Shown: piece after piece, positions 17,478 to 27,147 of the stretch | How the letters are laid out: each line of letters begins with the position of its first letter | Position numbering within the stretch: position 1 is the stretch's first letter | DNA from: Granulicella mallensis | Lineage (GTDB): Bacteria; Acidobacteriota; Terriglobia; Terriglobales; Acidobacteriaceae | DNA length: 64,000 bases | Reading direction: 5' to 3' | NCBI RefSeq assembly: GCF_014203225.1 | Contig: NZ_JACHIO010000008.1 | Location: 124,001 to 188,000, forward strand | Program-made: the position numbers and the translations under genes | The notes under the pieces: model-generated | The model's input: only the letters and a program-made list of their open reading frames with translations | The model's database searches: none | What the model was told of the DNA's origin: nothing

Positions 17478-17747
17478 ATGTCACTAAAATCGATAGTTTT
17501 GGCTGCCGCGCTTTTTGTTTCAGCTCTGTGCCCCGCTTACGCAAACCCAACACCGGTTCCACACTTCCAGTCAGAGCAACAGGCTCAACAGCACTGCCCG
17601 CATGACGCGGTCGTTTGGGTGAACACTAAAACGGGCGTTTATCACCTTAAGGGAGAACGCTGGTATGGAGCTACCAAGGACGGTGCGTATGTATGCCGCA
17701 AGGAGGCGGACGCCGAAGGTGACCGAGTGACGAGGAATGGTCAATAA
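17478..17747 (+). CDS. Small exported protein with conserved VVWVNTKTGVYHLKG segment
   Basis: This 89-aa protein starts with a signal peptide (hydrophobic residues 5-20, cleavage expected after an AYA motif). The mature part has CPHDAVVWVNTKTGVYHLKG and a C-terminal AYVCRKEADAEGD with a second Cys, probably a disulphide. I recognise this as a widespread family of small periplasmic proteins of unknown function in proteobacteria and acidobacteria. GAGG precedes ATG by about 8 bases. It looks like a passenger rather than part of the neighbouring defence genes. Confidence 0.8.
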   Translation: MSLKSIVLAAALFVSALCPAYANPTPVPHFQSEQQAQQHCPHDAVVWVNTKTGVYHLKGERWYGATKDGAYVCRKEADAEGDRVTRNGQ

Positions 17748-17775
17748 GGCAAACTTTTGAAAACGTGGCAGAGTG

Positions 17776-18756
17776 CTAATGCAGCGCCATAAGCAGGACT
17801 GAGTTCCTGTGATAGTCAAGGAAGTGTCTCTGCCCTTCGGAGAACTCGCCGACGTTCACCGGCTGGTCTGTCGATACTCCCATTCTTTGAAGCGAGGGGA
17901 GATGTGCGACTGGCGCAATAATTAGTCGCCCGGTATTTTCGAAGCTAATGAAACCACGGTCGAAGAGGTGATCAATTGAAGGTGTCAGGAGAAGACCATT
18001 CTCGCCATCCAGTCGCTCCTCGTTACTGACACAGTCTCTCCACGGTTTGCAATGACTGGCTCGAAGATGAGCAGGATTGTCGACTTTGGTGATCCTGCAT
18101 TTGGATTCAATCTGCATGACACGCTGCTTGTAGAGACCCTGACCTCTCCGAGCAATAACGAGCGACTCCCGCTCCGTCTCGGAAAGATCTGGTTCCTCCT
18201 GGATGGTTTTTTCGATATGATTTTCCCAAACTTCGAGGTCTGCAGTTTCTCGCGCAGGCGCAGAGAACGGGTCGATGGCTGGCAGGTATCGGACGAGATT
18301 GATCGCTTCTGTGCCGATCAGCCCGATCAAGGTTTGAGCTAAGGGTTCTGAAACCATCGTTAGATACACGCCCTGATTGCCATTTCCAGAGGTCTGCAGC
18401 GGGGAGTACTTCGGAGGCAACACACTTTGAAGGACGTCCATATGGTCTTTTGGGCGAACCTGCCGGTTGAGCCGAGTAAATGTCACGCGTACACGCCAAC
18501 CGATCGTGTTCCAATATGTTCCGACACCTCCGAACTCAGCTGGCTTCGGGTTCTCGTAGCAGTAGGAAATGACGATTCCAATGGCAATGATCTTGGTGTC
18601 GACGAACGAGAACACCACATCCCCAGGTACGACTTCTCTCATGAATTCGTAGAAAGGGTTTCTGGCGTCGTTGGCATTGCGCTTAGGGGACCAGAGGTAG
18701 CCACCCTCTAATTCTTGCCGGTGCGTCTGATTTTGATTGACCCACCAATAGCGCAT
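17776..18756 (-). CDS. EVE-HNH modification-dependent endonuclease
   Basis: This 326-aa protein joins an N-terminal EVE (PUA-like) base reader with a C-terminal HNH nuclease. The EVE part (about residues 1-130) begins MRYWWVNQNQTHR and includes GGYLWSPK and GDVVFSF. The HNH part has CRITKVDNPAHLRASHCKPW (about 219-238) and then NGLLLTPSIDHLFDRGFISF, the HNH_2 pattern with its His and Asn residues. Characterised EVE-HNH enzymes such as VcaM4I cut DNA with modified cytosine, so a type IV restriction role is likely. I start at the ATG at 18756 because it opens the EVE domain and GAGG lies 10 bases upstream. Confidence 0.88.
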   Translation of the reverse strand: MRYWWVNQNQTHRQELEGGYLWSPKRNANDARNPFYEFMREVVPGDVVFSFVDTKIIAIGIVISYCYENPKPAEFGGVGTYWNTIGWRVRVTFTRLNRQVRPKDHMDVLQSVLPPKYSPLQTSGNGNQGVYLTMVSEPLAQTLIGLIGTEAINLVRYLPAIDPFSAPARETADLEVWENHIEKTIQEEPDLSETERESLVIARRGQGLYKQRVMQIESKCRITKVDNPAHLRASHCKPWRDCVSNEERLDGENGLLLTPSIDHLFDRGFISFENTGRLIIAPVAHLPSLQRMGVSTDQPVNVGEFSEGQRHFLDYHRNSVLLMALH

Positions 18757-18876
18757 TCGTTCGTGCACCTCAAGATCGAAGCCAGCATTTTGCAAAGATG
18801 CTAGCAGATCGGCTCCGAAGCTGCGGAGCAGTACCGGAACTGCAAGCTGTTATCTGACTGTAAACCTTCGCACCAC

Positions 18877-19011
18877 TCACTCGCAGACTGCGTTGGGGAG
18901 CTTGTCCATTGATCCCTCTTCTCGCGTCCAGCTCGCCCGACAGGGCCCGTTTGGGCGGTGCACTAAAACTTTGTCCACAATAGCGTTTAGAACCTCTGGC
19001 GCGTCCTTCAT
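18877..19011 (-). CDS. Possible 44-residue protein after the three-gene operon
   Basis: This short frame begins ATG at 19011 with GAGG about 8 bases upstream and contains VLNAIVDKVLVHRP, a phrase I associate with short acidobacterial proteins. It follows the small membrane-protein gene by 32 bases on the same strand. The length and lack of a searchable domain make this a weak call. Confidence 0.3.
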   Translation of the reverse strand: MKDAPEVLNAIVDKVLVHRPNGPCRASWTREEGSMDKLPNAVCE

Positions 19012-19043
19012 GCCGTCAACCTCGCATAGGTGAGGCGTATACT

Positions 19044-19313
19044 TTAAGTCTTCTTGTGGCTGGGCTTTGGGTTCGGGAAGAGGTAGGCGCGGATGGGGAT
19101 GAGGCTGCCAGAGAGTAGGCCGTCTATGATGCCGAATGCCCACCTCATCGACGGGCCAGCAATTGAGGAGAAGGCAGCAAAGATCAAAGCCACCAAGACA
19201 ACAACGAACGCCGCGAGGATCACGTAAAGCATGACCCTCGCCATCTGTACACGTTGGATTGTTTCCCAGACCCTAGCTTGTGCTTCCGTAACTGGCAGAT
19301 TCGCTTGACTCAT
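19044..19313 (-). CDS. Small two-helix membrane protein, third gene of unknown operon
   Basis: This 89-aa protein has a polar N-terminal helix (about residues 5-25), a strongly hydrophobic segment (about 27-50), a second hydrophobic stretch (about 58-80) and a short Lys/Pro tail. No family is recognised. Its 5' end overlaps the previous gene by 41 bases, so translation is likely coupled. As the membrane component of a three-gene unit in a defence island, it could be an effector, but this is inference from position and topology. Confidence 0.6.
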   Translation of the reverse strand: MSQANLPVTEAQARVWETIQRVQMARVMLYVILAAFVVVLVALIFAAFSSIAGPSMRWAFGIIDGLLSGSLIPIRAYLFPNPKPSHKKT

Positions 19314-19674
19314 CGAGGCTATAGAAAACAACTTTCTTCAGCGTTTGCGTTGGTAGCTCAAGTTCTTCCGGAAAGCCCTCGGCGTCTTCAGACGAACAGT
19401 GAATCACTGGCGGTAGGCCATCTTCACTTTCGGCTTCAGCAGCCACATGGCCATCGGGGCACATCACACCGATCTTCTTTGTAAAGACTCCCTGCCTCAC
19501 GGCAGTTTCGAGAATGTTTACGGCTTCCCGATGGGATACTCCGAGCAAGCTTCTAACGTTCTCTACATAAATCTGATGAGTATCTAGCTGCGACAGCAGG
19601 CGCAACTGCTGGGCTGTCAGAGCAGCAGGCAGCAGCGACTTAATTGCTTGCAAGAATTTGTCGAATAAGCTCAT
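19273..19674 (-). CDS. Winged-helix-like protein, second gene of unknown operon
   Basis: This 133-aa protein has, at about residues 15-65, TAQQLRLLSQLDTHQIYVENVRSLL (split here only for description) and a following SHREAVNILETAV helix, which look like a winged helix. A MCPDGH and an IHCSSED segment follow, a CxxG...CxxD arrangement that resembles a zinc ribbon having lost its second cysteines. The start at 19674 has GGAG 8 bases upstream. It overlaps the upstream gene by 35 bases and the downstream gene by 41. It may sense nucleic acid or link the first and third products. Confidence 0.6.
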   Translation of the reverse strand: MSLFDKFLQAIKSLLPAALTAQQLRLLSQLDTHQIYVENVRSLLGVSHREAVNILETAVRQGVFTKKIGVMCPDGHVAAEAESEDGLPPVIHCSSEDAEGFPEELELPTQTLKKVVFYSLDESSESASYGSTS

Positions 19675-20482
19675 CGCCGCTGCTCCCATCTTTAGAATAC
19701 CGGGTAAAACCGATGAAGCCCTCCGTGGGGCTTACTGAAAAATTGCCGACGGCAGTGTGGGGTCCATGGCCTACAAACGTACACATCCTTAGTGGTCGTA
19801 GCCGAACATCCGCGTATACGCCAGGATTTGTTTTCTTGAGTTGCTTGGCTCCGTTCATGCTCTTCGAATCTGCTGAATCTGGCATGTCGAATCTCAACCG
19901 CGTGGCATCAATAAGATCCTTGGCCCACAGTGCTTTGATGCCCTTATTCAGATCCGCAGCGTAGATGTTGCCATCAGAAAGCAAACTTCCCGTCATGGCC
20001 TCTTCCGACGGAGCTTTTGAGCGAACCATGATTTGGCGGTCAAAGTAAGCAGAGAGATCCTTCTCCAAGACGACAAAGCGCACTAAAAGGTACTTCTTCG
20101 TCAGTTCGAGGCGGATCGGCCAAAGGAAGTCCATACTGCTGTTCTGCGGTGGGTCAAGCTTCACAACCTCATAGTGACGCTTGGCGATGTAAAGCGCGTG
20201 GTCAGGTGCTGAAGCAACCCGTTCAGCTCCAGAGAAATCTTCTGGCAGCACAAGATCCCCATCGTGTTCAAATACGTAGACGTGCTGTTTACAGAACGTC
20301 ATCGTGGTATCTACAAATTGCGCAATATGGGCGAGATTTACTGGATCTGCCGACTTCGCGATCGCGGATGCAAGACCTTCCTTCAATCCACTCTTCTTAA
20401 AGAAAGCGCGAAGATTTACGGCTGGGAACAGTTCCAGCAAGCGTCGGCGCAATTCAGCCGATGATTCTTTCAGGATGGGCAC
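19640..20482 (-). CDS. Unrecognised 280-residue protein, first gene of three-gene operon
   Basis: Translation starts at GTG 20482 with no better in-frame start. The protein has a helical N-terminal domain (about 1-60), a central mixed domain (about 65-185) with alternating strands, and a C-terminal part with a FVGHGPHTAVGNFSVSPTEG stretch (about 235-255) rich in Gly and His that could be a loop or binding site. No known domain is recognised. It heads a compact operon whose genes overlap, a hallmark of defence or toxin-antitoxin modules. Confidence 0.6.
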   Translation of the reverse strand: MPILKESSAELRRRLLELFPAVNLRAFFKKSGLKEGLASAIAKSADPVNLAHIAQFVDTTMTFCKQHVYVFEHDGDLVLPEDFSGAERVASAPDHALYIAKRHYEVVKLDPPQNSSMDFLWPIRLELTKKYLLVRFVVLEKDLSAYFDRQIMVRSKAPSEEAMTGSLLSDGNIYAADLNKGIKALWAKDLIDATRLRFDMPDSADSKSMNGAKQLKKTNPGVYADVRLRPLRMCTFVGHGPHTAVGNFSVSPTEGFIGFTRYSKDGSSGDELIRQILASN

Positions 20483-20886
20483 GCCGCCATCTTAGCACCC
20501 AAGAGACACCCTCTGACCTTGCCTACGCTCGCTCGGGCGCGAAAAAGGTGCCGGACTTCCCGTAGGCAGCTCAATCGCCCTTTGCGTAAAGTACATATTT
20601 CTGAACTCTTTCGCTCAAAGCTTTAAGCGATCGCCCGTCACGTCAGACGGCCCCGCCAAGCGCTATGTCTGGATGCTCGGATCGTTGAAGATCTTCTCGT
20701 CCCGCGTCGCCGATAATGGAAGTAAAGCCGCGCCTCCACGCGTTCGCAGGTACGGTTCAGGTACAGGCGTCAGCTTTTGTCACTTACGATAAACTGGTCT
20801 AAATTACGGTGGCTCAACTACTTAGGGTTACGCTCGGATACGCCACAATTCGCTTTATTTTGTTAGACTTGCGGTATTGCGGAGCA
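20483..20886. other. Gene-free right end of the island
   Basis: No supported coding region. It should contain the promoter of the minus-strand three-gene operon and integrase arm sites for the right end. I see no strong repeat here apart from attR itself. Confidence 0.5.
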
Positions 20887-20932
20887 ACTCATAATCCCTT
20901 GGTTGGGGGTTCAAATCCCTCCGGGCCCACCA
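20887..20932 (+). repeat. attR core (46-bp direct repeat, right copy)
   Basis: Identical to 710-755, the 3' part of tRNA-Ile2 including CCA. The bases to its left do not form a D arm or acceptor 5' strand, so it is an attachment-site remnant, not a second tRNA gene. Confidence 0.9.
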
Positions 20933-21309
20933 TTTCTGTCTGCGTTTTGCAGATATCCCGCCTATTCGAAATTTCGACAGGACATCTCACGAAAAAGTGC
21001 GAAATCGTGCAGATTTCGTCTCGCCACGCGTAAAACGCTATTCCTGAACAGATACCCTTTAGCGATGCGGCTGACCGCGTTCGCGCATAGCTTTTGGTGA
21101 TGCGCCGCATAAAAATAAGCTCTTGTGCGCAAACAGTGCTTGCTGTTCCGTGCGGCACTGGGTACGGTACAGCTACTGCAAGACAATTCTCAGCCTCTTT
21201 CATTGCCGCCCGGGAGCCTGCAAGCCAGCTCCAAAAGGGCCTGCCCTACGTGTTTTTATCGGGGACCTTTACCCCTTTTGCTTACTTAACCCGATCAAGG
21301 AGTCTTGCC
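20933..21309. other. Leader region upstream of amtB
   Basis: This is chromosomal sequence resuming after attR. No gene is supported. AAGGAG at the right edge is the amtB ribosome site. I looked for a sigma-54 -24/-12 pair, expected for nitrogen control, and did not find a convincing one. Confidence 0.5.
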
Positions 21310-22881
21310 ATGCCCTCCGCCCGAACCCAGGAAGCACGTCCCTCCTTCTCGCACAAACTCATGCGCCTCAGCACACGGCTGCGCGATGCAGAGTGGCGCC
21401 GCTACGGCGCTACGCTTCTTGCCGGTAAAGTCCTCGGCGTCACCGCCGTGATGGCGGTGGCCGCTGTGGTCACCGAGCTTTGTTTCGCGAAGGTGTTCGC
21501 CGCGGATACTCCAGCGGTCAAAGTAGCAGACGTGATCAGCCCGATCAACACCATGTGGACGCTGGTCGCGGCCTTTCTCGTCTTCGGCATGCAGGTCGGC
21601 TTCACCATGCTGGAGGCGGGCTTCTGCCGCTCGCGCGAGACCGTCAATGTGCTGATGGAGTGCATCGTCGACACCTGCCTTTGCGGCCTGCTCTTCTATG
21701 CCATCGGCTTCGCCTTCATGTTCTCCCATGGCAACGGCTTTATCGGCTACCACTGGTTCTTCCTGAAGGACATTCCCACCACCTATGAATCGAGCGGCGT
21801 CAGCTTCCTCGCCTTCTGGATCTTCCAGTTCGCGTTCGCCGATACCTGCTCCACCATTACTTCGGGCGCCATGATCGGCCGCACCGGCTTTGTGGGCGAC
21901 CTGCTCTACAGCCTTGCGGTTTCGGGCTTCATCTACCCGATCATCGGCCACTGGGCCTGGGGGCCGGACGGCTTCCTGGCCACGATGGGCACTGCAGGAT
22001 ACTTTCTTCCGCACCTGGGGCAGAGCTTCCATGACTTCGCCGGTTCGACGGTGGTCCATACGATCGGCGGCATGGTGGCACTGGCCGGATCGATCGTCCT
22101 GGGACCGCGGCTGGGACGCACCTTCAAGCGCGACGGCGGCGGGCCTATGCTGCCGCACGACCTGACCATCGCCGCCTCGGGAGCGCTGCTGCTGTGGTTC
22201 GGCTGGTATGGATTCAATCCCGGCTCGACGCTCTCCGCCATGGACTTCGAAGGCATCGGGCGCGTCTCCGCGAACACCACGCTGGCGGCGTGTGCTGCCG
22301 GTCTCAGCGCGATGTTTATGTCTTACCCGATGAGCAAGAAATGGGACATCAGCTTCACGGTCAACGGCTTTCTGGCCGGCCTGGTTGCAATTACCTGTCC
22401 CTGCTACTGGGTCAGCCCGACGGGCTCGATCCTTATCGGAGCGGTGGCGGGCGTCGTCGTAGTTCTCGGCGTGGAGTTGCTCGAGTATCTGCGCATCGAC
22501 GATCCGATCGGAGCGGTTCCCGTGCACGGTCTCTGCGGAATCTGGGGAACGCTGTCGTTGGGTCTCTTCGCGATCGGCAAGTACGGCGTGAGCGGTCCTA
22601 CAGCGCCTGATAACAGCGCACCGCTGACAGGCCTCTTCTACGGCGGCGGTCTTACGTTGATGAAGGCGCAGTTGATCGGCAGCGCGATCATTACGCTTTC
22701 CACCTTTGCCGTAGCCCTGCTGGTGATGTGGCTGGTGAACCTGACCGGAACGCTGCGTGTCTCGCACGAAGGCGAACTGTACGGGCTCGACCTTCACGAG
22801 CACGGCATCACGGCCTATCCCGAGTACGTCATCACGAGCCTCGGCTCTCCCTCCGGCCTCTCGGTACCCAGCGAGAAGTAG
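21310..22881 (+). CDS. amtB: Ammonium transporter (Amt/MEP family)
   Basis: This inner-membrane channel (523 aa) takes up ammonium. After an N-terminal extension of about 60 residues with one hydrophobic segment there are eleven membrane helices. Family landmarks are the FTMLEAGFCRSRETVNVLM segment, the FADTCSTITSGAMIGR segment, DFAGSTVVHTIGGMVAL with a pore His, and GIWGTLSLGLFA. The ATG at 21310 is used because AAGGAG lies 7 bases upstream; a longer frame reaching 21094 is not supported. The PII gene follows 42 bases later, the classical amtB-glnK operon, in which PII blocks the channel when nitrogen is plentiful. Confidence 0.95.
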   Translation: MPSARTQEARPSFSHKLMRLSTRLRDAEWRRYGATLLAGKVLGVTAVMAVAAVVTELCFAKVFAADTPAVKVADVISPINTMWTLVAAFLVFGMQVGFTMLEAGFCRSRETVNVLMECIVDTCLCGLLFYAIGFAFMFSHGNGFIGYHWFFLKDIPTTYESSGVSFLAFWIFQFAFADTCSTITSGAMIGRTGFVGDLLYSLAVSGFIYPIIGHWAWGPDGFLATMGTAGYFLPHLGQSFHDFAGSTVVHTIGGMVALAGSIVLGPRLGRTFKRDGGGPMLPHDLTIAASGALLLWFGWYGFNPGSTLSAMDFEGIGRVSANTTLAACAAGLSAMFMSYPMSKKWDISFTVNGFLAGLVAITCPCYWVSPTGSILIGAVAGVVVVLGVELLEYLRIDDPIGAVPVHGLCGIWGTLSLGLFAIGKYGVSGPTAPDNSAPLTGLFYGGGLTLMKAQLIGSAIITLSTFAVALLVMWLVNLTGTLRVSHEGELYGLDLHEHGITAYPEYVITSLGSPSGLSVPSEK

Positions 22882-22923
22882 ACCCTATCTGCTTGAAGAA
22901 GACACGATAAGCGAGGAACGACA

Positions 22924-23262
22924 ATGACGAAAGTGGAAGCTATCATTCGCCCCAGCCAATTCGATAAGGTCCAGGAAGCGCTTGCCCAGCTCGGGATTGA
23001 AGGCATGACCGTGTCCGAAGTTCGCGGACACGGTCGCCAGAAAGGCCACACCGAGAGCTATAGGGGAAGGGAATATGCCATCAGCCTGATTCCCAAGGTG
23101 CGCATCGAGATTGTTGTCACCGATGAGCGCGTGGAACCTGTGATCGATACGATTCTTGCGAACGCCGCTACCGGAGAGATTGGGGATGGAAAGATATTCC
23201 TCTACAAGGCTGAGGATGCTATTCGTATTCGCAACCAGGATCGTGGTGAGATTGCGTTGTAG
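22924..23262 (+). CDS. glnK: Nitrogen regulatory protein P-II
   Basis: This 112-aa trimeric signal protein reads 2-oxoglutarate and ATP/ADP. MTKVEAIIRPSQFDKVQEAL is the canonical start. The T loop contains ESYRGREYAI with the Tyr that is uridylylated in many bacteria, and the C-terminal loop has TGEIGDGKIF. GAGG lies before ATG. It is encoded just after amtB and so is named GlnK rather than GlnB. Both partners appear complete. Confidence 0.95.
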   Translation: MTKVEAIIRPSQFDKVQEALAQLGIEGMTVSEVRGHGRQKGHTESYRGREYAISLIPKVRIEIVVTDERVEPVIDTILANAATGEIGDGKIFLYKAEDAIRIRNQDRGEIAL

Positions 23263-23312
23263 TTGAATTCCAATTGCACTATGCAAATCGTTTGTTGAGG
23301 CAAGAATTGGAA

Positions 23313-23590
23313 GGGCATGGTTTCAGCCATGCCGCAAAGGAAGCACGGAAAGCTCACACCTTGCTGCCGCAGGCTGGAGTGCAGGCGCAGCCGGAACGAC
23401 TGAATTGCCTTCCTCTCTGCCGCCAAGACTGTGCAAGGCTCACAGGGATGTATCCGTAGCGAGGGGTGACTGGTTTCGCCATGATCAAAGAAGGCAATTT
23501 AGTCGTTGCGCCCTGCGGGCTCCACTCCAGCCTTCGGCAGAAAGGTACGGCCTTTGGCCTGCTATTTACGGCATGGCTGAAGCCATGCCC
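23313..23590. repeat. Compound inverted repeat (GGCATGGCTGAAGCCATGCC type)
   Basis: The ends GGGCATGGTTTCAGCCATGCC-like and GGCATGGCTGAAGCCATGCCC-like are themselves palindromes and face each other. Inner segments also pair: TGAATTGCCTTC with GAAGGCAATTTA, and GGCTGGAGTGCAGG with CTCCACTCCAGCC. The whole could fold into one long branched hairpin. It fills most of the gap between glnK and the next gene. Confidence 0.8.
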
Positions 23591-23705
23591 TTAACGAAAC
23601 AATGCCGCAGCAAGCTGTTTGCACAATCCAACTTCATCCCAGATGCAATTTGATGACACGCCCTAGTCAATTCCCGGTTCAGGCCGAGAGGCTCCAGCAG
23701 GGACC

Positions 23706-24200
23706 TTAGTTGTACTGGAGCTCGTGTGGCGCGGGCCAGGTCATCGTACCGTCGGCGCGGTTCACGTACATGAAGACCTTGTGGTCGCCGTTCACGCGAA
23801 CGGCGACGATGATGCCCGTGCCAAATGTGCCCGTGCCGTCGGTCTTCGAGATATCGACGTGATGCGAGAGGACGGGCCCCTTGACCGGGCTGTCGATGGT
23901 CCAGTCTTCGGTGAAGCGATTGAGCGAATAGCCGGAGTACTTGTCAGGGTGCTGCTGCCAGTTGGGATCGTTGTTATAGATACCGTAAGCCTTGCTGTAG
24001 TCCTTCGCCTCAAGCGCGTCGAAGAAGGTGTTCACCTTGTGCTCGGTGCTGAGGTTGGAGAAGAGCCATCCATGGCCCAGCATGAAGCCGGCAAGCGTCA
24101 GCACGACGAAGAGCAGAATAAGCACACCGCCGGCGATCAGCAGGTTGCGGTTCAGGTTTTCGCGGCGGGCATTGTAGGCAGGGGCGTCCAGCAGACTCAT
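23706..24200 (-). CDS. Membrane-anchored protein with extracytoplasmic domain
   Basis: This 164-aa protein has one membrane helix at about residues 19-45, with Arg/Asn-rich residues before it, then an outside domain of about 115 residues with a DALEAKDYSKAYGIYNNDP segment resembling a DUF4878/NTF2-like lumazine-type fold. Function is unknown. It is probably co-transcribed with or adjacent to the yraN gene, 24 bases downstream of it on the same strand. Confidence 0.75.
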   Translation of the reverse strand: MSLLDAPAYNARRENLNRNLLIAGGVLILLFVVLTLAGFMLGHGWLFSNLSTEHKVNTFFDALEAKDYSKAYGIYNNDPNWQQHPDKYSGYSLNRFTEDWTIDSPVKGPVLSHHVDISKTDGTGTFGTGIIVAVRVNGDHKVFMYVNRADGTMTWPAPHELQYN

Positions 24201-24224
24201 GATTCGGTTTCCTCTTCTGGAATA

Positions 24225-24716
24225 TTAGACACCGGAGCGGGGCAATTCGGCATGGGCGGAGAAAGCATCGCGAAAGTGTTCGAACGCCGCCCCCTCGGGC
24301 AGCAGGTAGACCGAGAGCACATCGAAGCGGGTCGGGATGCGATCACGATGGGGTTCGGGGATCTGGCGAAGGTACGCCGCGGCCATGCGGCGGAGGACGC
24401 GCTGCTTGTAGAGGTCGACCTGGCTCTCGGCGGTGGCGAGGTCCCGGGCCGTGCGGGTCTTGACCTCGAAGATTACGAGCGTGTCTCCGTCCCAGGCGAC
24501 GAGGTCGAGGTCTCCCTTGATGCGATCGGCCTTCCAGCGGCGTGCGACGATCGTATATCCCAGCGAGCGGAGGTGGAAGCAGGCTGCGTCTTCGCCTTGT
24601 TCTCCGGTAAGAAGATGCTGAGGTCTGGGACTGCCGCTGGACCTCACCGCAGCCAGACGCTGCAGCGCAAGATAGGCACGGCGTTCCAGGCCGAGCGTGA
24701 ACGTGGCAAGGCTCAT
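24225..24716 (-). CDS. yraN: YraN/UPF0102 family endonuclease-fold protein
   Basis: This 163-aa protein has the UPF0102 core: GEQGEDAACFHLRSLGY, ARRW, GDLDLVAWDGDTLVIFEVKTR, with the Glu, Asp and Glu-x-Lys of a PD-(D/E)XK-like fold. The cellular role is unsettled; related proteins have been linked to DNA processing. The ATG at 24716 gives a normal length; a TTG 60 bases further upstream is less likely. It is divergent from pyrG. Confidence 0.9.
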   Translation of the reverse strand: MSLATFTLGLERRAYLALQRLAAVRSSGSPRPQHLLTGEQGEDAACFHLRSLGYTIVARRWKADRIKGDLDLVAWDGDTLVIFEVKTRTARDLATAESQVDLYKQRVLRRMAAAYLRQIPEPHRDRIPTRFDVLSVYLLPEGAAFEHFRDAFSAHAELPRSGV

Positions 24717-24751
24717 GCGGAGAGAATAACGCGAGAATGGGGCGTTTGTGA

Positions 24752-26545
<1,794 letters not shown>

Positions 26546-26586
26546 GCAGGATCAAAGCCCAGGGTGTAGTTTCAGACGCACAAAAG

Positions 26587-26621
26587 AGAAGCGGGGTGAG
26601 AGTAGATCTCACCCCGCTTCT
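26587..26621 (+). terminator. Hairpin after pyrG, probable terminator
   Basis: A perfect 15-bp stem (AGAAGCGGGGTGAGA, 26587-26601, with 26607-26621) and a 5-base loop follow pyrG by 41 bases. The T tract is weak, so termination is likely but not certain. Confidence 0.65.
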
Positions 26622-26654
26622 ACTCGTTGGGGAAAGAAGAATGACTGAACATGG

Positions 26655-26890
26655 AGAGACGCCCAGGCTTTTGCTTTTCTGGTTGTCATTCCGAGCGCAG
26701 CGAGCGAACCTGCTGTCTCCCGTTCTTCGCAAATATCACCACAAATGTATGCGTCCGCCCAAAACTGCCCGATTTTAGCTCATATGTTTCTGGGTGATAC
26801 GAACGAAAAGCGGGAGACAGCAGGTTCGCTCGCTACGCTCGGAATGACAACCAGAAAAGCAAGTGCAAAGGCAAAAGCAACGGCAAGCAG
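26655..26890. repeat. Compound inverted repeat (GGAATGACAACCAGAAAAGC type)
   Basis: The left arm reads GCTTTTCTGGTTGTCATTCC then a GAGCGCAGCGAGCGAACCTGC-like segment and GCTGTCTCCCG; the right arm repeats these as the reverse complement (CGGGAGACAGCAGGTTCGCT, then GGAATGACAACCAGAAAAGC). Fragments of the same unit occur at 526-575, inside rnr (46657-46710) and inside mutM (62620-62690). Confidence 0.8.
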
Positions 26891-26958
26891 AGGGTCGCAC
26901 TTCTGGCCCTTGCGACCTAGGTGAGGATAATGTCGTCCCTGTTGGTCTTGAGTTCTAC

Positions 26959-26987
26959 AACACTTGTTGACCTAGCCAACAAGTGTT
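26959..26987 (+). terminator. 11-bp stem-loop in gene-free DNA
   Basis: AACACTTGTTG (26959-26969) pairs perfectly with 26977-26987 around a 7-base loop and is followed by TTATT. It resembles a weak terminator but no gene end is near. The rest of 26900-27147 holds no supported gene; a 65-codon frame starting at 26921 looks like chance. Confidence 0.4.
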
Positions 26988-27147
26988 TTATTAGCGAATC
27001 GTCATCTCTTCCTATCTCAAGAGACGTGGGCCTCTCTAAAAAAGATGACATCGGCACCTCAAGAATAATTCTCTCTGCTACCGCGTCTTCTGCCGCGCAT
27101 TTCCGTCTCTATCGGTAAGGGTTACCCAAAGGCTGGAGGGACGGACG

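Noticed and set aside
20887-20932. Second tRNA-Ile gene at the right border
   Set aside because: Only the 3' 46 bases match; there is no D arm or 5' acceptor strand, so it is attR.
20933-21309. Sigma-54 promoter or riboswitch before amtB
   Set aside because: I found no convincing -24/-12 pair and no conserved riboswitch core.
21295-22803. Long minus-strand frame over amtB
   Set aside because: It is antisense to a complete transporter, with no recognisable domain or ribosome site.
26921-27118. 65-codon frame before the DUF5666 gene
   Set aside because: It spans a stem-loop, lacks a ribosome site and resembles nothing.
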